The translations under genes and the position numbers were made by a program. A stretch of 64,000 nucleotides of DNA from Laguncularia racemosa. Taxonomy: Eukaryota > Streptophyta > Magnoliopsida > Myrtales > Combretaceae. The stretch spans positions 806,001 to 870,000 of the forward strand of contig JBBMOL010000246.1 of the NCBI GenBank assembly GCA_037954665.1, written 5' to 3'. The notes beneath the pieces are model-generated. The model ran no database searches, was not told where the DNA came from, and saw only the letters and a program-made list of their open reading frames with translations. This document shows positions 50,261 through 63,735 of this stretch, piece after piece; position 1 is the first letter of the stretch; every line of letters begins with the position of its first letter.

Positions 50261-53121
50261 ATGGCAGACTCTAATAAAACTTTAGTCCTTTCACAATACT
50301 TCATACTTCTTCTTTTTCTAGTCATTCTTGTAATTTCTCTTCTTTACTCTCCTTTCCGTGGATACAATCTATATGTTAAATCTTCTAGCTCTAATCCTTT
50401 CAGTCCTTCCAATTATTCGGTGACCAAACAAGCAACAGGTACAGCACCAACATCATCATCCCAAGTTTCAATCAATGAGATTCTCTCAACATCGATGTAT
50501 AAAAGTGGTGCATATAAGCCAAAGTACATAAAGGTAAGTGTCCTGTTATTTTCTTTACTTTTCCGTTCTTAAAAGATGCCAGAATGGGGCATAAAATCCA
50601 TGACTCTCGTACAATTTATCATATTTCAACGCGCATTTTCGAAACGATGTTTGATTACATATTTTGTTAAACTCCTATAAAAATTTCAGGAAAACCTCAT
50701 GCAATTTGTCGTGACAGTATTTTTTAAGCCTTAACTATTGGAATTAACATAAATTCTATTTCATTTGTTGAACAATATCTTTGGTGAGCAGAGGAAGACT
50801 AGTTTGGATATGATTGAAGATGATTTAGGCAAGGCACGTGCGGCGATTCGTAGAGCAGTTCGATTTCGAAATTATACGTCAGATAAGGAGGAGAATTACA
50901 TACCTCGAGGGTCGATCTACAGAAATGCCTATGCTTTTCACCAGTTAAGTTTTGAAATCATTACTGATGTGTGTCAATAATGAAATTCACAAGTTTCCCC
51001 TAAGAATTTTAGGATATGTAGGACTATATATGATGATCCGTCAAGTAATTCATATTTATATACTTATCTTTGATTTAATAACAATAATGTTAATTTGTTT
51101 TGGGAAACTTGTCCAAATGTCTAAAATTATATCATATTATATTATTGAGGGTTGCATGTATGATTTTTTTTTTTTAATGATAGAAACATAACTATAATTA
51201 GACTGTTCATGCCTTTTATTATGGATAAACTATTTGAAAATCCATACACTTATTAAATTCAATTTGACCTTATTACTTTGAGAAGTTGATTTTCTATCGG
51301 GATTCGATTCCATGGCCTTCTACGCTGATATTATCATATTGTGATTAACACCATAATTATCTAATTTAAAATCTTAAATTCCTCGATATAATGTGTATTA
51401 TTATATTTATTACTTAAACACATTTAACATTAGCTAAGAACTATTCCAACCAAGTTAACATTTTAGGATTTGAATAGTAAGTATTCTACACATCTCAAAT
51501 TAAGCTATTTGCTAATATTTCCAAAGGATTCTTGTAATTGTGCAGGAGTCATATAGAGATGGTGAAGAGGTTCAAGGTATGGACATATAAGGAAGGTCAA
51601 CATCCCTTAGTCCACAGTGGTCCAGTGAACGATATATATGCTGTGGAGGGACAGTTCATGGAAGAAATGGAGGACAAAAATAACCCTTTTAGGGCAACTC
51701 ATCATGATAGGGCACATGCATTCTACTTGCCCTTCAGTGTTGCAAACGTGGTCCGCTATGTGTATAAGCCTATCACTTCCGTTCATGATTTCTCTCGTGA
51801 AAGGCTGCAAAGATTTGCTCGGGACTTCATTACCGTTGTTGGGAATCGATATCCCTATTGGAATAGAAGCATGGGAGCTGACCATTTCTTGGTTTCTTGT
51901 CATGATTGGGTACATATTTTATAATTCATTTTTGTTTAAAACAACCTAGTCCTAGTCAAAACCTCTAATTTACTCTAAATCGTTCTTTTTATTTTTTTTT
52001 TTTCTAAGCTTATAGTTAGATGTATGTTATATCAAAATATGTTTACACCATGTTAATAATACATATGTATTATGAAAATTTCTCTAAATCTCTAAAATCT
52101 TTAAAGATAGTTTTATAATTGTAGACATGGTTTTGGGAATTTGTATATATTTTCAAAAATTATAAGAAAATAAAGTTATGATTTGAGAGTTTAAATGGTA
52201 TATTGCGTTTAACCAATAAATTTTAAATTTATTTACAATTATTCCTATAATTAAATACTCAAGAGGAGATTCTAAAATATCGGATATTGAATAATATACA
52301 TTCGCCAAAAGGATTTCATCTAAAGTTGCACTTATCCTGACAACAAATAATGATTTAGCAATACTTTTCTATTTGGGAAACGTTATATAAATTGAAGGGA
52401 AAAAAAGAGAGTATATAGATCTCATTTTTATATGATCATTTGCTTAACAATGTAGGCTCCAGATGTTTCCGCTGCTGACCATGATCTATATAAGAACTTC
52501 ATCAGAGTCCTTTGCAATGCCAACATCTCAGAGGGATTTAGACCAAGAATAGATATTTCCATGGCAGAAGTGTATCTACCCGTCGGCAAACTCGGTCCTC
52601 CTTACTTAGGCCTACCGACGATGAACCGCACAATCCTCGCCTTCTTTTCGGGAGGTGCCCATGGACACATAAGGCAACTACTGTTCAAACATTGGAAGGA
52701 CAAGGACAAAGATATTCAAGTTCATGAATACCTTCCTAAGGACCAAAACTACACCAAACTACTTGGGATGAGTAAGTTCTGCTTGTGTCCTAGTGGATTT
52801 GAAGTGGCAAGTGCAAGACTGGCAGAAGCAATATATGCGGGATGTGTTCCAGTTATCATTAAAAAGGACTATAGTTTACCGTTTAATGATGTGCTAAACT
52901 GGAGCGAGTTTTCGATTCAAGTTTCTATGGAGAAAATACCAGAACTTAAGGCGATTTTACAAGGAATTCCTTATCAAGATTACGTTAGTATGCAGGAAAG
53001 ATTAATCCAAGTTCGTAGGCATTTCGAGATAAACAGGCCAGCCAAGCCATTTGATTGGTTTCATATGGTTCTTCATTCGGTGTGGTTGAGAAGGTTAAAT
53101 GTTAGGTTGGAGAGTTTTTGA
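50261..53121 (+). CDS. Exostosin-family (GT47) glycosyltransferase, tandem gene 1
   Basis: Exons 50261-50533, 50792-50943, 51546-51909 and 52456-53121; all introns are GT-AG and phases agree; 484 aa. It is predicted to be a Golgi type II membrane protein adding a sugar to a wall polysaccharide or glycoprotein; acceptor and sugar are unknown. A short cytosolic N-terminus precedes a membrane anchor at about 11-28 (YFILLLFLVILVISLLY), then a variable Ser-rich stem to about 110. The exostosin domain starts at NAYAFHQSHIEMVKRFKVW (about 136-155). It includes YPYWNRSMGADHFLVSCHDW, ILAFFSGGAHGHIRQLLFKH and the nucleotide-sugar-binding-like FCLCPSGFEVASARLAEAI-AGCVPVII, ending near FDWFHMVLHSVWLRRLNV. 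Length and motifs match the plant 'probable glycosyltransferase At5g20260/At5g11130' group. The gene appears intact and is paralogous to the next gene downstream. Confidence 0.93.
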
Positions 53122-56100
53122 TATGTACTATGATAAATTTTGAGAGAAGTGCTTCGATCAACATCAAAAAGTTGGCATACTGTTAGCTTTTGTGTAAGTC
53201 ATCAAGAGATCAGCCTTACAACAAATCTTGTTCATATGAAAATTCCTCAAAATGTCTTGAACAGCAAGTACAAGCTCAATACATCAACCTCTTTTATGAG
53301 TGCACTATACGGCAAACGTTTGTCTGAGCTGTCTTCAGGTATCGTCCAATTGACTAGATACCTAGAGATAAAGCACTGTATATAGTTTTGTTATTTTTAT
53401 TTCTTTCCATCTACTACATTATTTCCAACCATTTGGGAATATAATTACACTCAGCTAAAAATGCACAGTTTCTGTTAGTGATTAAAAAAGGAATATAAAT
53501 TAAAATGGAAAGAATACAACCATTTGACAAAATTTAATTGAGGTCTTTTTTTCTTAGTGATATTACTAATGAATCAACTCTATTCCAACTTTTGATCAAT
53601 GACCTACATATTACCTTTATTTTTATTAGCCTTAGCTAAATTCCTCATCTTAAGTGCATAACAATAAAATGTGAAGGTAGAGAAACCCAATCGTTAGTTA
53701 TTATCAAAAGAAGGAAACTTAAGCGGCATTTAGTTAGCAAAACTATACAAAATAAGAAGAATTGAGTAGTACTCTATAAAGAGTCCAATACAGTATAATT
53801 TTTTATATCACGCTTGGAGTATGTAGTATAGGATATGAATTTTAATGATGATATAAGGTTATTCTTTGCGCCAATATAAGGACTCACAAAAATAATTAGC
53901 AAAAGGAATAATAATATCATATGATTATTTTTAAAGTTTTAAGAATATATTTATTTTATTATATAAAATAAATTTTTACATAATCATATATATGACATAA
54001 ATTTTTTAGATTTTATCTAGTACTTTGAGGTCCTTTTGTCCAGTACAATAGTCCAATGTGCAAACAAATGATAAGAGATTTTGTCCAATTTAATACTGTA
54101 AAATAATAACTAAATACTACATTCATCTTAAAGTGCAATCTCAAACCAAAGTGTCGAATAAGTTGTCCCGAATATATCTATGTTAAGATAACCAATATTA
54201 ATCTCAATATATGCATCAATATTAGTCTTTTATCACAATTTAATATTTTATATAAATCATTCATTTCCTTTCAAAAGTTTCAGATAATTCTTAAATAAGT
54301 TATTGAGCATAAATTATGAAATAATACAAAAATAATTAAAATATAACAAGACTCAATATAGAATGAATCCATCAATCCGAGTCTAATCTCACAAAAATAT
54401 TCTGTAAGAACAGTACACAAGTATTCAAGAAGCCATTCAATAAGTTTTTCTAGCGTCATTCTATCATCTAATTGTCTTTTCGAAGCAATCTTGGCGTTTC
54501 TTGATCCTTCAAAATGGTGTCCAAAATTTTAAAAAAGACAAAAAAAAAAAAGAAAAGAAAGAAAATTCAATGTCTGTGGGGTTGTGGCTTCAAAAGAAAA
54601 ACGTAGCTGTGCGTGATCAGGAGTTTGTGTTTCCTTCCCTCTTCTCTTTTCTTTTTTCTTTTTGCTTTTTCTTTTCCCAGTTGCTAATTGGACTTGGATG
54701 GGATGGCTTTTGACTTTGACTAATTGGACATGGAAATATATGGGCTTTTGTTCTTGTCTCCTGTCTTAAACTATACGGCAGGAAGAAAATGGGATGGAAC
54801 CGGTCCCGGCCTCTTAATCTCTCATTGAACGTTAGATGCATGGACGCTGGCGTGAATTGCACTCCCCCATGCAAGAAGAACATTCGCTCCTCCTATCACG
54901 GAATGTAACTAATGACGTATAAATATTAATAAAATTTTAATATATAAAATTAAAAATATAAATAATAGTCTTATAAAAAAATTATTATTATCATATATTT
55001 AAAATTTTTAAATATATACATATCACTTATTTAAATGTGTAATGAATTGATAGGAATAAATACAACATTCAATTCATCCACATCAAATATTTTGGTACTA
55101 ACATGGTGTTCGATGGAGTTTATTATATATGTAAAAATTAGTTGACTAATATAAGCAGAAATTTACTTCATATAACTTTTGCTAAAATCATTTTAAAACG
55201 GAAAATTTTCGGCCATCTTTTAAAATGGGAAGTTAAATCTTTTTTTTCCCTTTATAAGTTGAATGATTCTTTTAAAAATCTTCCAGCTTTTTACAGTTAA
55301 ATATATGCTTTATATACATACCCATTTAGATGCCTGTTTCAAATGGTAAGTTATTTCTCCAATTCAAATGGTTTATTGAAGAAAATTATTCTAAAAGTAC
55401 GCACATATAAGATTTTTTTTTTTTTTTTTGGGCCATAGTATATATAAGGTTAAAAAATAATATTTGTTATATTCGCATTTGAGTTTAGTTGACTTTAGTT
55501 ATTAATAGCTGCGTATAACCTAAGATGCATGCACTTAAAATATAGAATAGACTGTTCTAAGTTAAAATGTATAAATATTACATGGATTGAGATGTTGAGA
55601 GTAATGGTCCAATAATAAGAAGTGTGGGATTGTATGGGTTCTAGATAATAGTTTCAAATCTTTGTTACCTTACTAATGCAGTTTATTTGGTGAAATCAAG
55701 AGCAAAAAAATCTTATGAGTATCAAGGACACCAAAGATTTTCTTTACCCTTTAACAATATAGATTATATTTTGGTAATAAAATTGCAACCAAGAGATTAC
55801 GAACAGCTTATTACTATACTATGGTAATAGAACTAGAACAAAAGATTAGGAAAGGCTTATTACCAAATAAGAACTTTTTATCATCCTTTTACCAAAAAAT
55901 TTTGTCTTATATTGTATTAGGCAACGATGAAACAAATAAAAACATATGGATAGGTAAGGGAATTAGTGAAAATATTATGTTTTGATATATTAAATGAAAG
56001 TGGTTAAATAATGAAAATGGAGAGAAATTGGTGAAAAAATTTTCACTTATAAAGCTAATTAATTTTCTCTTCACTTGTTGAGAGATAACAATGGAATGGA

Positions 56101-56964
56101 ATAAAATTATATAAGTACCCTCAAAAGCAAACTTAAAAATAAAAAGTAAGAGATATTTTCATCTATCAATAAAATGGGAATGAAATATTTCATTTCATTT
56201 TCTTCTATTTCTATACTACAAAACCAAATAAGAAATAGAAACTATATTTCCTTTCTTTTCTTTTCCTTTCCACCCACTTAAACTAATTTTCATTCTCCTT
56301 AAATTTGACAAACTTAGTGTGTATTGATTCTCTCCCAATCAATTAGACCATAGGTGCAATGATTTACTTCACAGGCAAGGTCTCTAGCTCAAGTCTAAGA
56401 TGGTCCAGCAGCACCAAGGAAAAAAAAAAGAATAGATATTGGATCTTTCGTTGTTTAAATCATGTATCACCATCACTTGTAGTGATTTATCATTCAATGA
56501 ATGACTGATTTAACTCAAATATTTATTATTTTGTACTGATAAATAAAATTTATGGTATACTTTTTCCTATTAATTATGATAAAATTGAAGAGAAAATAGA
56601 CACATTTAATAAAAATGCATTATCAAGAGAAAAAAAATGTTCTTTCTTTCCTAAAAGTCATCCAACAATTAGAAAATAATTATTGTGATATGAAATTAAT
56701 ATATTTTAAATTTATAGTGAAACAGAGAAACAAAACAAAGCTTATACATTTTTCTATTTAATGCCCTCATGAAATGTTATATAAATCTATAAATATATGG
56801 AAACTCATAAAAGATAATCTTAATGCTTAATATCCAGTTCAGCTTTTGGCAGTAATTTCTAAATTTGTAATCATGATAAGGCAAATCTCCATAGAAGAAT
56901 GTGATAGGAAGAATTTAACGTGCATCTTCAACCAAAATGCGATCACTTCTATACGTATAACTTA
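53122..56964. other. Intergenic between the tandem GT47 genes
   Basis: AT-rich, with nothing coding that I can support. 53122-53400 is probably the 3' UTR of gene 1. 56330-56410 has a weakly tRNA-like stretch (AGACCATAGGTGCAATGA), but I cannot establish a SINE. The poly-T run at 55413-55429 and poly-A runs are simple sequence. Confidence 0.45.
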
Positions 56965-57029
56965 CGCAACATCACATATAAAACCCTTAGACATGGGAGA
57001 AGACTTAAACCAAATATTCGTGTAGCCAT
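56965..57029 (+). promoter_or_regulatory. Core promoter of GT47 gene 2
   Basis: A TATA box (CACATATAAAACCC, about 56974-56986) lies about 50 bp before the ATG, in nearly the same sequence and at the same distance as in gene 1. The proximal promoter was therefore duplicated with the gene. An ATG at 56994 opens a 10-codon frame that closes before the start, but it may lie upstream of the transcription start. Confidence 0.6.
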
Positions 57030-60000
57030 ATGGCAGACTCTAGTATATCGTTGGTGTCTTCACAACACTTAATTCTCCCTGTTCTTCTTGTTATTCTTCT
57101 TGTAATTTCACTCCTTTATTACCCTTTTAATGAAAACCGTGTAGATTTTGGTTTTTCTAATTCGCCTTTACTTGGTCCTTCCAATTATTCAAATACCAAA
57201 CAAGCAATGTATCCAAAATTAATATCACATGTTTCAGGAAATGAGGCTCTATCAACATCCAAGTTTGAAAGTCATCTAGATAAACCCAAGCAAATTAAGG
57301 TGAGTGTGTCTTGAATACCTTTTTTCTCTCTTTTTTTTCTTTTTTTCTTGATTTGATTCGGTTTTATTATTTCTTTTAAGGATTATTAGTATACGACAAA
57401 TGGATACATATTGTATAACAAAATTTTAAATGTAACTCTTTTTTTTTAATTTCATTGTTGAACTATGTGGTGAGCAGAAGAAGACGAGTTTGGATAGAAT
57501 TGAAGGTGATTTAGCTAAGGCACGAGCAGCGATTCGTAGAGCAATTCGATTACGAAACTATACAACGGATAAGGAAGAGACGTTTATACCTCGAGGATCC
57601 GTCTACAGAAATGCCTATGCTTTTCACCAGTTAAGTTTTGAAATCATTAGTGATTTGATTTTTAAAAAATTCAAAAGAAAAATCGTGGTAATTATATGTG
57701 TCAGAAAACTTGCATGCTTAATCTATAAAATTAAGTGTCAAGATTTTTATAACCAAGCGGTAAGAACACCCCTTTTCCAACCAAAAAAAAAAAAAAAAAA
57801 GTTCAATTTGTCTTAATAATTGGCTAAAAATATTTATATAATTAATTATTTTAGCTTACATTTATAATGTATATGTCTAAATAATTAAATATGTGATATA
57901 TCATATTGTCCTTTGTGGCGTACAACTTTATTCATATTGTCCTCTACAATATTGATTATTATACCAGTTTACATAATTATGGAAATCGTGTCACGACAAA
58001 CCTTTTGTTTATTAGTGCTGGTTGTTATTTCAGTTGCAACATTATAATATATGATAACGTACAAGTCATCGTTGATGTTGCTATAATTATTAAACTTAAT
58101 TAAATCAAAAGTGGGTCCAACCTAATGATATGAATGTTCGTCATGTACTTTTAATTTCCCAGTTTTCTCCCTTCTATAGCTGTATTATAATATAGTGTAG
58201 TTGGTAACCCAAAAAAAAAAAAAAAAAAAAACCTAAGCCATGGGTTCTATTTATACAGAAATAAACGCATTTTATAGCAAATTGAAACATTCGATATAGG
58301 TTAAAGTCATTTGATACATATACGATATATCATATAAATGCTACCTACTTTTAGGTTATGATTATGTAATTGTGTATATAGCATACAGTAAAATAAACAG
58401 TAGTTTATGTAATTAGGTGCTATTGCTATAAGTTATATCTGATAATATCAATATCTTGATTTGCTACGTAATTAGCGAAGAAGTATTTTCAATTGCTACG
58501 AAGTTTCTATCAATCTAGGTGGACGTACAAGTTGAGTAGTGCTATGACTATTCAATTCTAGCTCTACTTTTCTTTAAGATTTTATCATATAGGTAAAAGG
58601 ATTCTGCATATCAAAATACTAGCCAGATGCGAGACCCAGTTTACAATTCTTGTCTAGTAATGTTAGACCTCCGGTGGATCAACCATATTAATTGCTTTAC
58701 ATGAGGTGTGCTAAGACTTCTAGCCGTGTCTTTAGGGCTTGACTTGGTTAATATGATCTTTATATTCATGGCATTGAAATCAAGAAGATAATTTCTATAA
58801 ATGTAAATGGCCCTATCACTTGCCAAATTATGAGTTACACAATAAAGCCATATCTTCACTTGCTATCTTTTTTTTTTTTTTCCTTTATCTAAGGGAGAAT
58901 CTTCAAAAATATAGATATGGAAGTATACACCTAGCTTTTTTAGAATATATGTAAGAAATTTTCTAATATGGACTTGCATATTATTCTTAGTGACACTTGG
59001 TCAAAAACACCATTTGCGATGGGAAATCTTTATTTATTTTTTTAGTACATGTAATTAGTGTGCACGTCTACTAATATATATATATATATATATGATCATG
59101 TGCATATATATGCATTTATCCTACAATAAAAAAAGGATTGAGGTAAAACTTTGAGATCCATTGTTGTTGATTAAGATTATTTATCTTCGACTGAAATTTT
59201 GATAAATTCGAAAACTCACTAAATTCATCTGCTTAATCGAAACAAGATTCAATACGTGAGAATATATGCAATCTCATCAAACAGAAATCACATTTGTGTT
59301 TGATAAAATCTTTTTGTATCCACTTTATCGTGTCTCTAGTATCAATTTTCTTCTTTCTAATGCCTGGTTTTTCTTGAAATATAAATCGTACGTATATAGG
59401 ACCACCTGAATCATTCAATCTCTACTTTCTCGAGCATCCTACTTGTTGCCCACCTACGATCCCTCCAGATTTCCCTCTTCTCTTTGGGTTTTTGTCACGA
59501 TTACTTAAAAAGAGAGAGATACCCTTGTGGGGGAGATGATCTACTTGTCTTTTATCACCAGGTGTAAATTTTCCTATGGTTTTCATCACCCTCATGTAGC
59601 GATTAAAATCAAATTTACATTTGATGATGGTCCAAAAGCCTTGGCTCTTATCTAATTCAAGGTTTCCAACTTTCTATTCAAAACTAGCAAGAAACTATTT
59701 CGAGAAAGGATAAGTTTAGATTATTCTTACAAGTATCTTGTTTGTATTGCACTGAAACTGACAGATACATTATCCACTATGTGTGTATTTAAAATAAAAT
59801 AGATTAAATATTATATATGTTAAAATATAGATAATTACATAAAAGTTAAGAACCTTTCCGATTTCCATATATTAATTTGTTATAATTTAATTTCTTTACC
59901 TAAAGTGGAAAACATTATGTATAGGAAACTCAAATCTACCAAAGTAAAGATAATTTACTAGTCTACTAGACTTAACGTCAACATTTTTGTAAAATAACAA

Positions 60001-62020
60001 ACATACTTTTTAACTTGAAGAGCAATTTGAGGTATTTGTTGCTGAAAAATTAACTTGTAAGAGGTGTGACGTCGAAGTTATTCTCCTGTATTTTAATATT
60101 ATAAATATCACTTATTCGTAAAAATTTTATTGACACCATTTAACCTATTAAAATTATAAAAATATAGGCAGTTCAATTTCAAAAATAGCACAAATACACC
60201 CCTTGAAAAAGGTTGATACTATAAAACCAATGAGGTATCAATTTATTTTTTATATAAATAACTTATAATTTATTTTAGGGAATATATCACCCAATTTGAT
60301 ACTTTTCTTGATTAGTTTGATATCTCAGTGGTTAATATAATTTAAATCAGGCAGTGAATTGACTCAAAACAATAATAACAATTACATGTTGTCATAAAAG
60401 ATTGAATTTATACTAGAAGAGATATTTTACTATGTCAATATTTTTCATAGGGCTACTTTTTAAAATTTGAAGTGTCTACAATATTTTTTTCATAGTTTCT
60501 AGAGGTGTTATATCATCATCCCATCTTCTTACTTAGATAAAACAATACATCCTACCAGGTAAAATCTTCTTATTTATGCCTTAATTATTAACTAACAGTC
60601 TTAATGTACTAGATGAAACAATATATCACAAGAAGATAAAAACCTTGACTTAAATCTTTAGACTTTGTGTTTGCGTAATAAGAAGTCCAATGATTTCTAT
60701 ACATTTTAAAGTGATATTTTTGCAAATGTTTTCTAATTTTTTCCTGTAAATGTATAGGAGTCACATAGAGATGGTGAAGAGATTCAAGGTATGGACATAC
60801 AAGGAAGGTGACCGTCCCTTAGTCCACACGGCTCCAATGGGGAACATATATGGTGTCGAAGGACGGTTCATGGTAGAAATGGAGGACAAGAATAACCCTT
60901 TTAGGGCAACTCATCCTGATAGGGCACATGCATTCTACTTGCCCTTTAGTGTAGCAAATATAGTTCGCTATGTCTACGTGCCCATCACTTCCCCACAGGA
61001 CTACCGTCGTGATAGAATCCAGAGAGTTGCCAAGGACTACATTGCTATAGTTGGTGGTCGATATCCCTATTGGAATAGAAGCATTGGTGCTGACCATTTT
61101 ATGGTTTCTTGTCATGATTGGGTATGTATACCTAGACTTTTCTCTTTAGGTTATGTTAACTAATGCTTCAAGACGGCTTTCGAAAGTCAAAAAGAAAAAG
61201 AAATTTTCATTTTTCTAGTTTATACATACTTAGGAAAAAAACAAATGCATGAAAATATAATTTTTTTTTTTTAATTCTCTTAACGGATGTCAGAAATAAT
61301 ATATATGGGACAGTTTTTTCTAATTATATTATCTCAACAATGCAGGGTCCAGGCATTTCCTCTGCTGATCATGAGCTATACAAGAACTTCATCAGAGTCC
61401 TTTGCAATGCCAATACCTCAGAGGGATTCAGGCCAAAAATAGATGTTTCCATGGCGGAAGTCTTTTTACCCCTCGGCAATCTTGGTCCCCCTTACATAGA
61501 CTTGCCGGCGAGGAAGCGCCCGATCCTTGCCTTTCATGCAGGAGGAGCCCATGGATACATAAGGGAACTATTACTCAAACATTGGAAGGACAAGGATGAG
61601 GATTTTCAAGTTCATGAACATCTTCAAAATAGGAATGACTATGTCAAACTATTGAGAACGAGTAGATTCTGTTTGTGTCCTAGTGGATATGAAGTTGCAA
61701 CTGGAAGATTGTCTGAAGCAATTTTTGCAGGATGTGTCCCGGTTATCATTAAAAAGAATTACAGTTTACCATTCAACGATGTGCTAAATTGGAACCGGTT
61801 TTCGGTTCATGTTCCCTTCGAGAAAATACCAGAATTGAAGACGATATTACAAGGAATTCCTTATAAGAAGTATGTTAAGATGCAGAAGAATGTAATAAAA
61901 GTTCGCAGGCATTTCGAGATTAATCATCCAGCCGAGCCATTTGATTGGTTTCATATGGTTCTTCATTCAGTGTGGTTGAGAAGGTTGAATGTTAAGCTGG
62001 AGGACTCCAGATCGATATGA
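57030..62020 (+). CDS. Exostosin-family (GT47) glycosyltransferase, tandem gene 2
   Basis: Exons 57030-57299, 57478-57629, 60758-61121 and 61346-62020; 486 aa. Exons 2 and 3 have exactly the same lengths as in gene 1 (152 and 364 bp) with the same phases, showing direct duplication. The membrane anchor is at about 14-30 (LPVLLVILLVISLLYYPF), followed by a stem, then the exostosin domain from NAYAFHQSHIEMVKRFKVW. Conserved blocks are YPYWNRSIGADHFMVSCHDW, ILAFHAGGAHGYIRELLLKH, FCLCPSGYEVATGRLSEAI-AGCVPVII and WFHMVLHSVWLRRLNVK. A Golgi type II glycosyltransferase is predicted, acceptor unknown. Intron 2 is 3.1 kb (57630-60757) against 0.6 kb in gene 1, so it has grown or shrunk since duplication. 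The TA run at about 59069-59092 lies in it. No disabling change is seen. Confidence 0.93.
57630..60757 (+). other. Expanded intron 2 of GT47 gene 2
   Basis: The donor GTTAAGTTTTGAAATCAT at 57630 is shared with gene 1, and the acceptor TGTATAG ends at 60757. The 3.1-kb interior is AT-rich, with poly-A tracts (57783-57800, 58210-58230), a TA microsatellite (about 59069-59092) and a somewhat GC-richer patch at 59430-59690. No transposon domain is readable. Confidence 0.7.
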
Positions 62021-62340
62021 TGAGCTTGGAAGGCCGGTTCAGGTACTTTTAGGCCGGTTCTTGAGAGGGGTTTTTATGGGGAAGTAGCAGGAAACAATTC
62101 AGCCATTGTTGTTGGTCGAAAAGTCCGCCACAGTGACCGTGGCGATGATTGCGAGTGGAATTTTTTGTGCGCTTATTCTACGTATGTCGAGTTGCAATGG
62201 ATGATCAGGCTCGATGTATCATCAGCAGTTCATCAACGCATTTACAGATTCCTTAGGTTGTCGTAGCATTGGTTTAGCTGGTTTTGGAGCCCGAAGGATG
62301 AGAAAAGATATGCTTCCTGTAATAAAATTCAATTTGTGTG
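62021..62340 (+). terminator. GT47 gene 2 3' UTR with likely poly(A) signal
   Basis: AATAAA at 62321-62326 lies about 300 bp after the stop, in a mixed then T/A-rich context. It is a plausible plant poly(A) element for gene 2. Cleavage would follow within a few tens of bases. Confidence 0.45.
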
Positions 62341-63642
62341 TTATAATTATAATTAATGTGATTAGTATCTTCATTGTCACCAACAATCTTGTATATGAAA
62401 TCCCCAAGTAGAGTTATGTTGATTTGCTAGCACACGATGTATTTTATTGTTAAAATATACCATTAAAAAAAAAATCAATTCAAAGCAAACCCCAATTTCC
62501 GTGAGAAATTAATCTTCTCGATTTTCATCATCTCAAGTCAAATGGTTGAAATTACTTAAAATTTTGAATCACCTCATGATGCCCCCATCAATTTCCTTGT
62601 AATGTCAACTATTGATTATACATTAAAATATCTTAACAGATTAAATTGATGAAAATTTAAAATAAAAAAGAAAGTAAATTGAGTGTAAATCCATTTCGAC
62701 ATGTTTGTTACTCCTAGCAGCTTTGCTTCAAACAGAAGTGCATAATGCATGCACCCTGCATCGACACCCCCTAAGAAATTCTAGAACTCAAAGACTATGC
62801 TCACAAAGAGCAAGAATGTCCAAATCCATAGACAAAACATGTCTGCTGCCTTTTGTAGCAAAAGAAAATGTTCTTTTGCCTTCCTAAACATCATGTAGAA
62901 AACATAAAACCCATTCCAGAAGCAATGAAGCAATCACAGTTCACACATGCTATCCAATTTTAAAGTAATGATAAGACTAGATATATTACTTAAATGAAGG
63001 CAGAAGAGACACATGCTGAAGGAAAAAACAACACGAACTGATATAATTACAATCAAATCAATAATTTAGATCACATATCAGATTATTGAAATTAATCCAC
63101 ACAAAGTACAGCACTATTGTAATATGCTACAAGGTATTGCCAACTGTTCTAATAGCTCTAGACAAGGATACTTTTACTGTACAAACATATCCTCTGCATC
63201 TGCAGACAGCGGAGCCAACAAGAATTACACAGAGAAAGAACTATCCCACGTGCAAGTCTTCATTAGCATTCATAATTACTGACGAGTCCTCTGAAAATAT
63301 ATAAACCCTTGAGCATTTTGTGTACTTACAACATGTGGAGAAACGCAGAAGATTTGACCAGTGATCATCAACTCCAAAAGCATGGAAAGAGAATTAAGAA
63401 GACCCTCAGTCAGTCAGTGAAAAGATTACTCATTGTAATCTCATTTAGGTGAATCCTTGCAGTAATCAGGCGTAAGTTTTTGCACGACCAGCCTGGGGGC
63501 TTCTTAGCAAAGATAATTTACCATTACGTGCATACACCCCTCCTTTCTCTATCAGGAATGCCACCATCTAGATTTACACAATGAAATCCAACTTGGGCTT
63601 TGAGATATTCGTTTCATGCAAAACTAGAAACAAGACCAGGCA
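62341..63642. other. Intergenic or 3' UTR of a minus-strand gene
   Basis: Sequence becomes less AT-rich after 62700. The part nearest 63642 is probably the 3' UTR of the gene whose last exon is suggested at 63643-63735. Small open frames here (62705-62887, 63086-63304) have no family resemblance. Confidence 0.4.
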
Positions 63643-63735
63643 TTATAAGGAGGCCTCTGCAACATCTGTGCGAGTTGCTTGGCTTTTAATCCTGTCCATT
63701 TGAGCATTTAGCATTGCCTGAACTCTCTCTTTAAG
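63643..63735 (-). CDS. Putative last exon of an unidentified minus-strand gene
   Basis: On the minus strand an acceptor-like TACTATTATGCAG... (the AG at 63736-63737) is followed by 30 codons and TAA. The peptide starts LKERVQAMLNAQMDRIKSQ and ends DVAEASL. It is a charged helix-like C-terminal tail with protein-like composition. The rest of the gene would lie beyond the right edge of the window, apart from the following intron. I do not recognise the protein. A chance frame of this length is possible, so confidence is modest. Confidence 0.4.
   Translation of the reverse strand, partial: LKERVQAMLNAQMDRIKSQATRTDVAEASL

Noticed and set aside
51607..51915. Minus-strand frame over GT47 exon 3
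   Set aside because: It is antisense to a conserved coding exon, and the same shadow appears at 60819-61115 in the paralogue.
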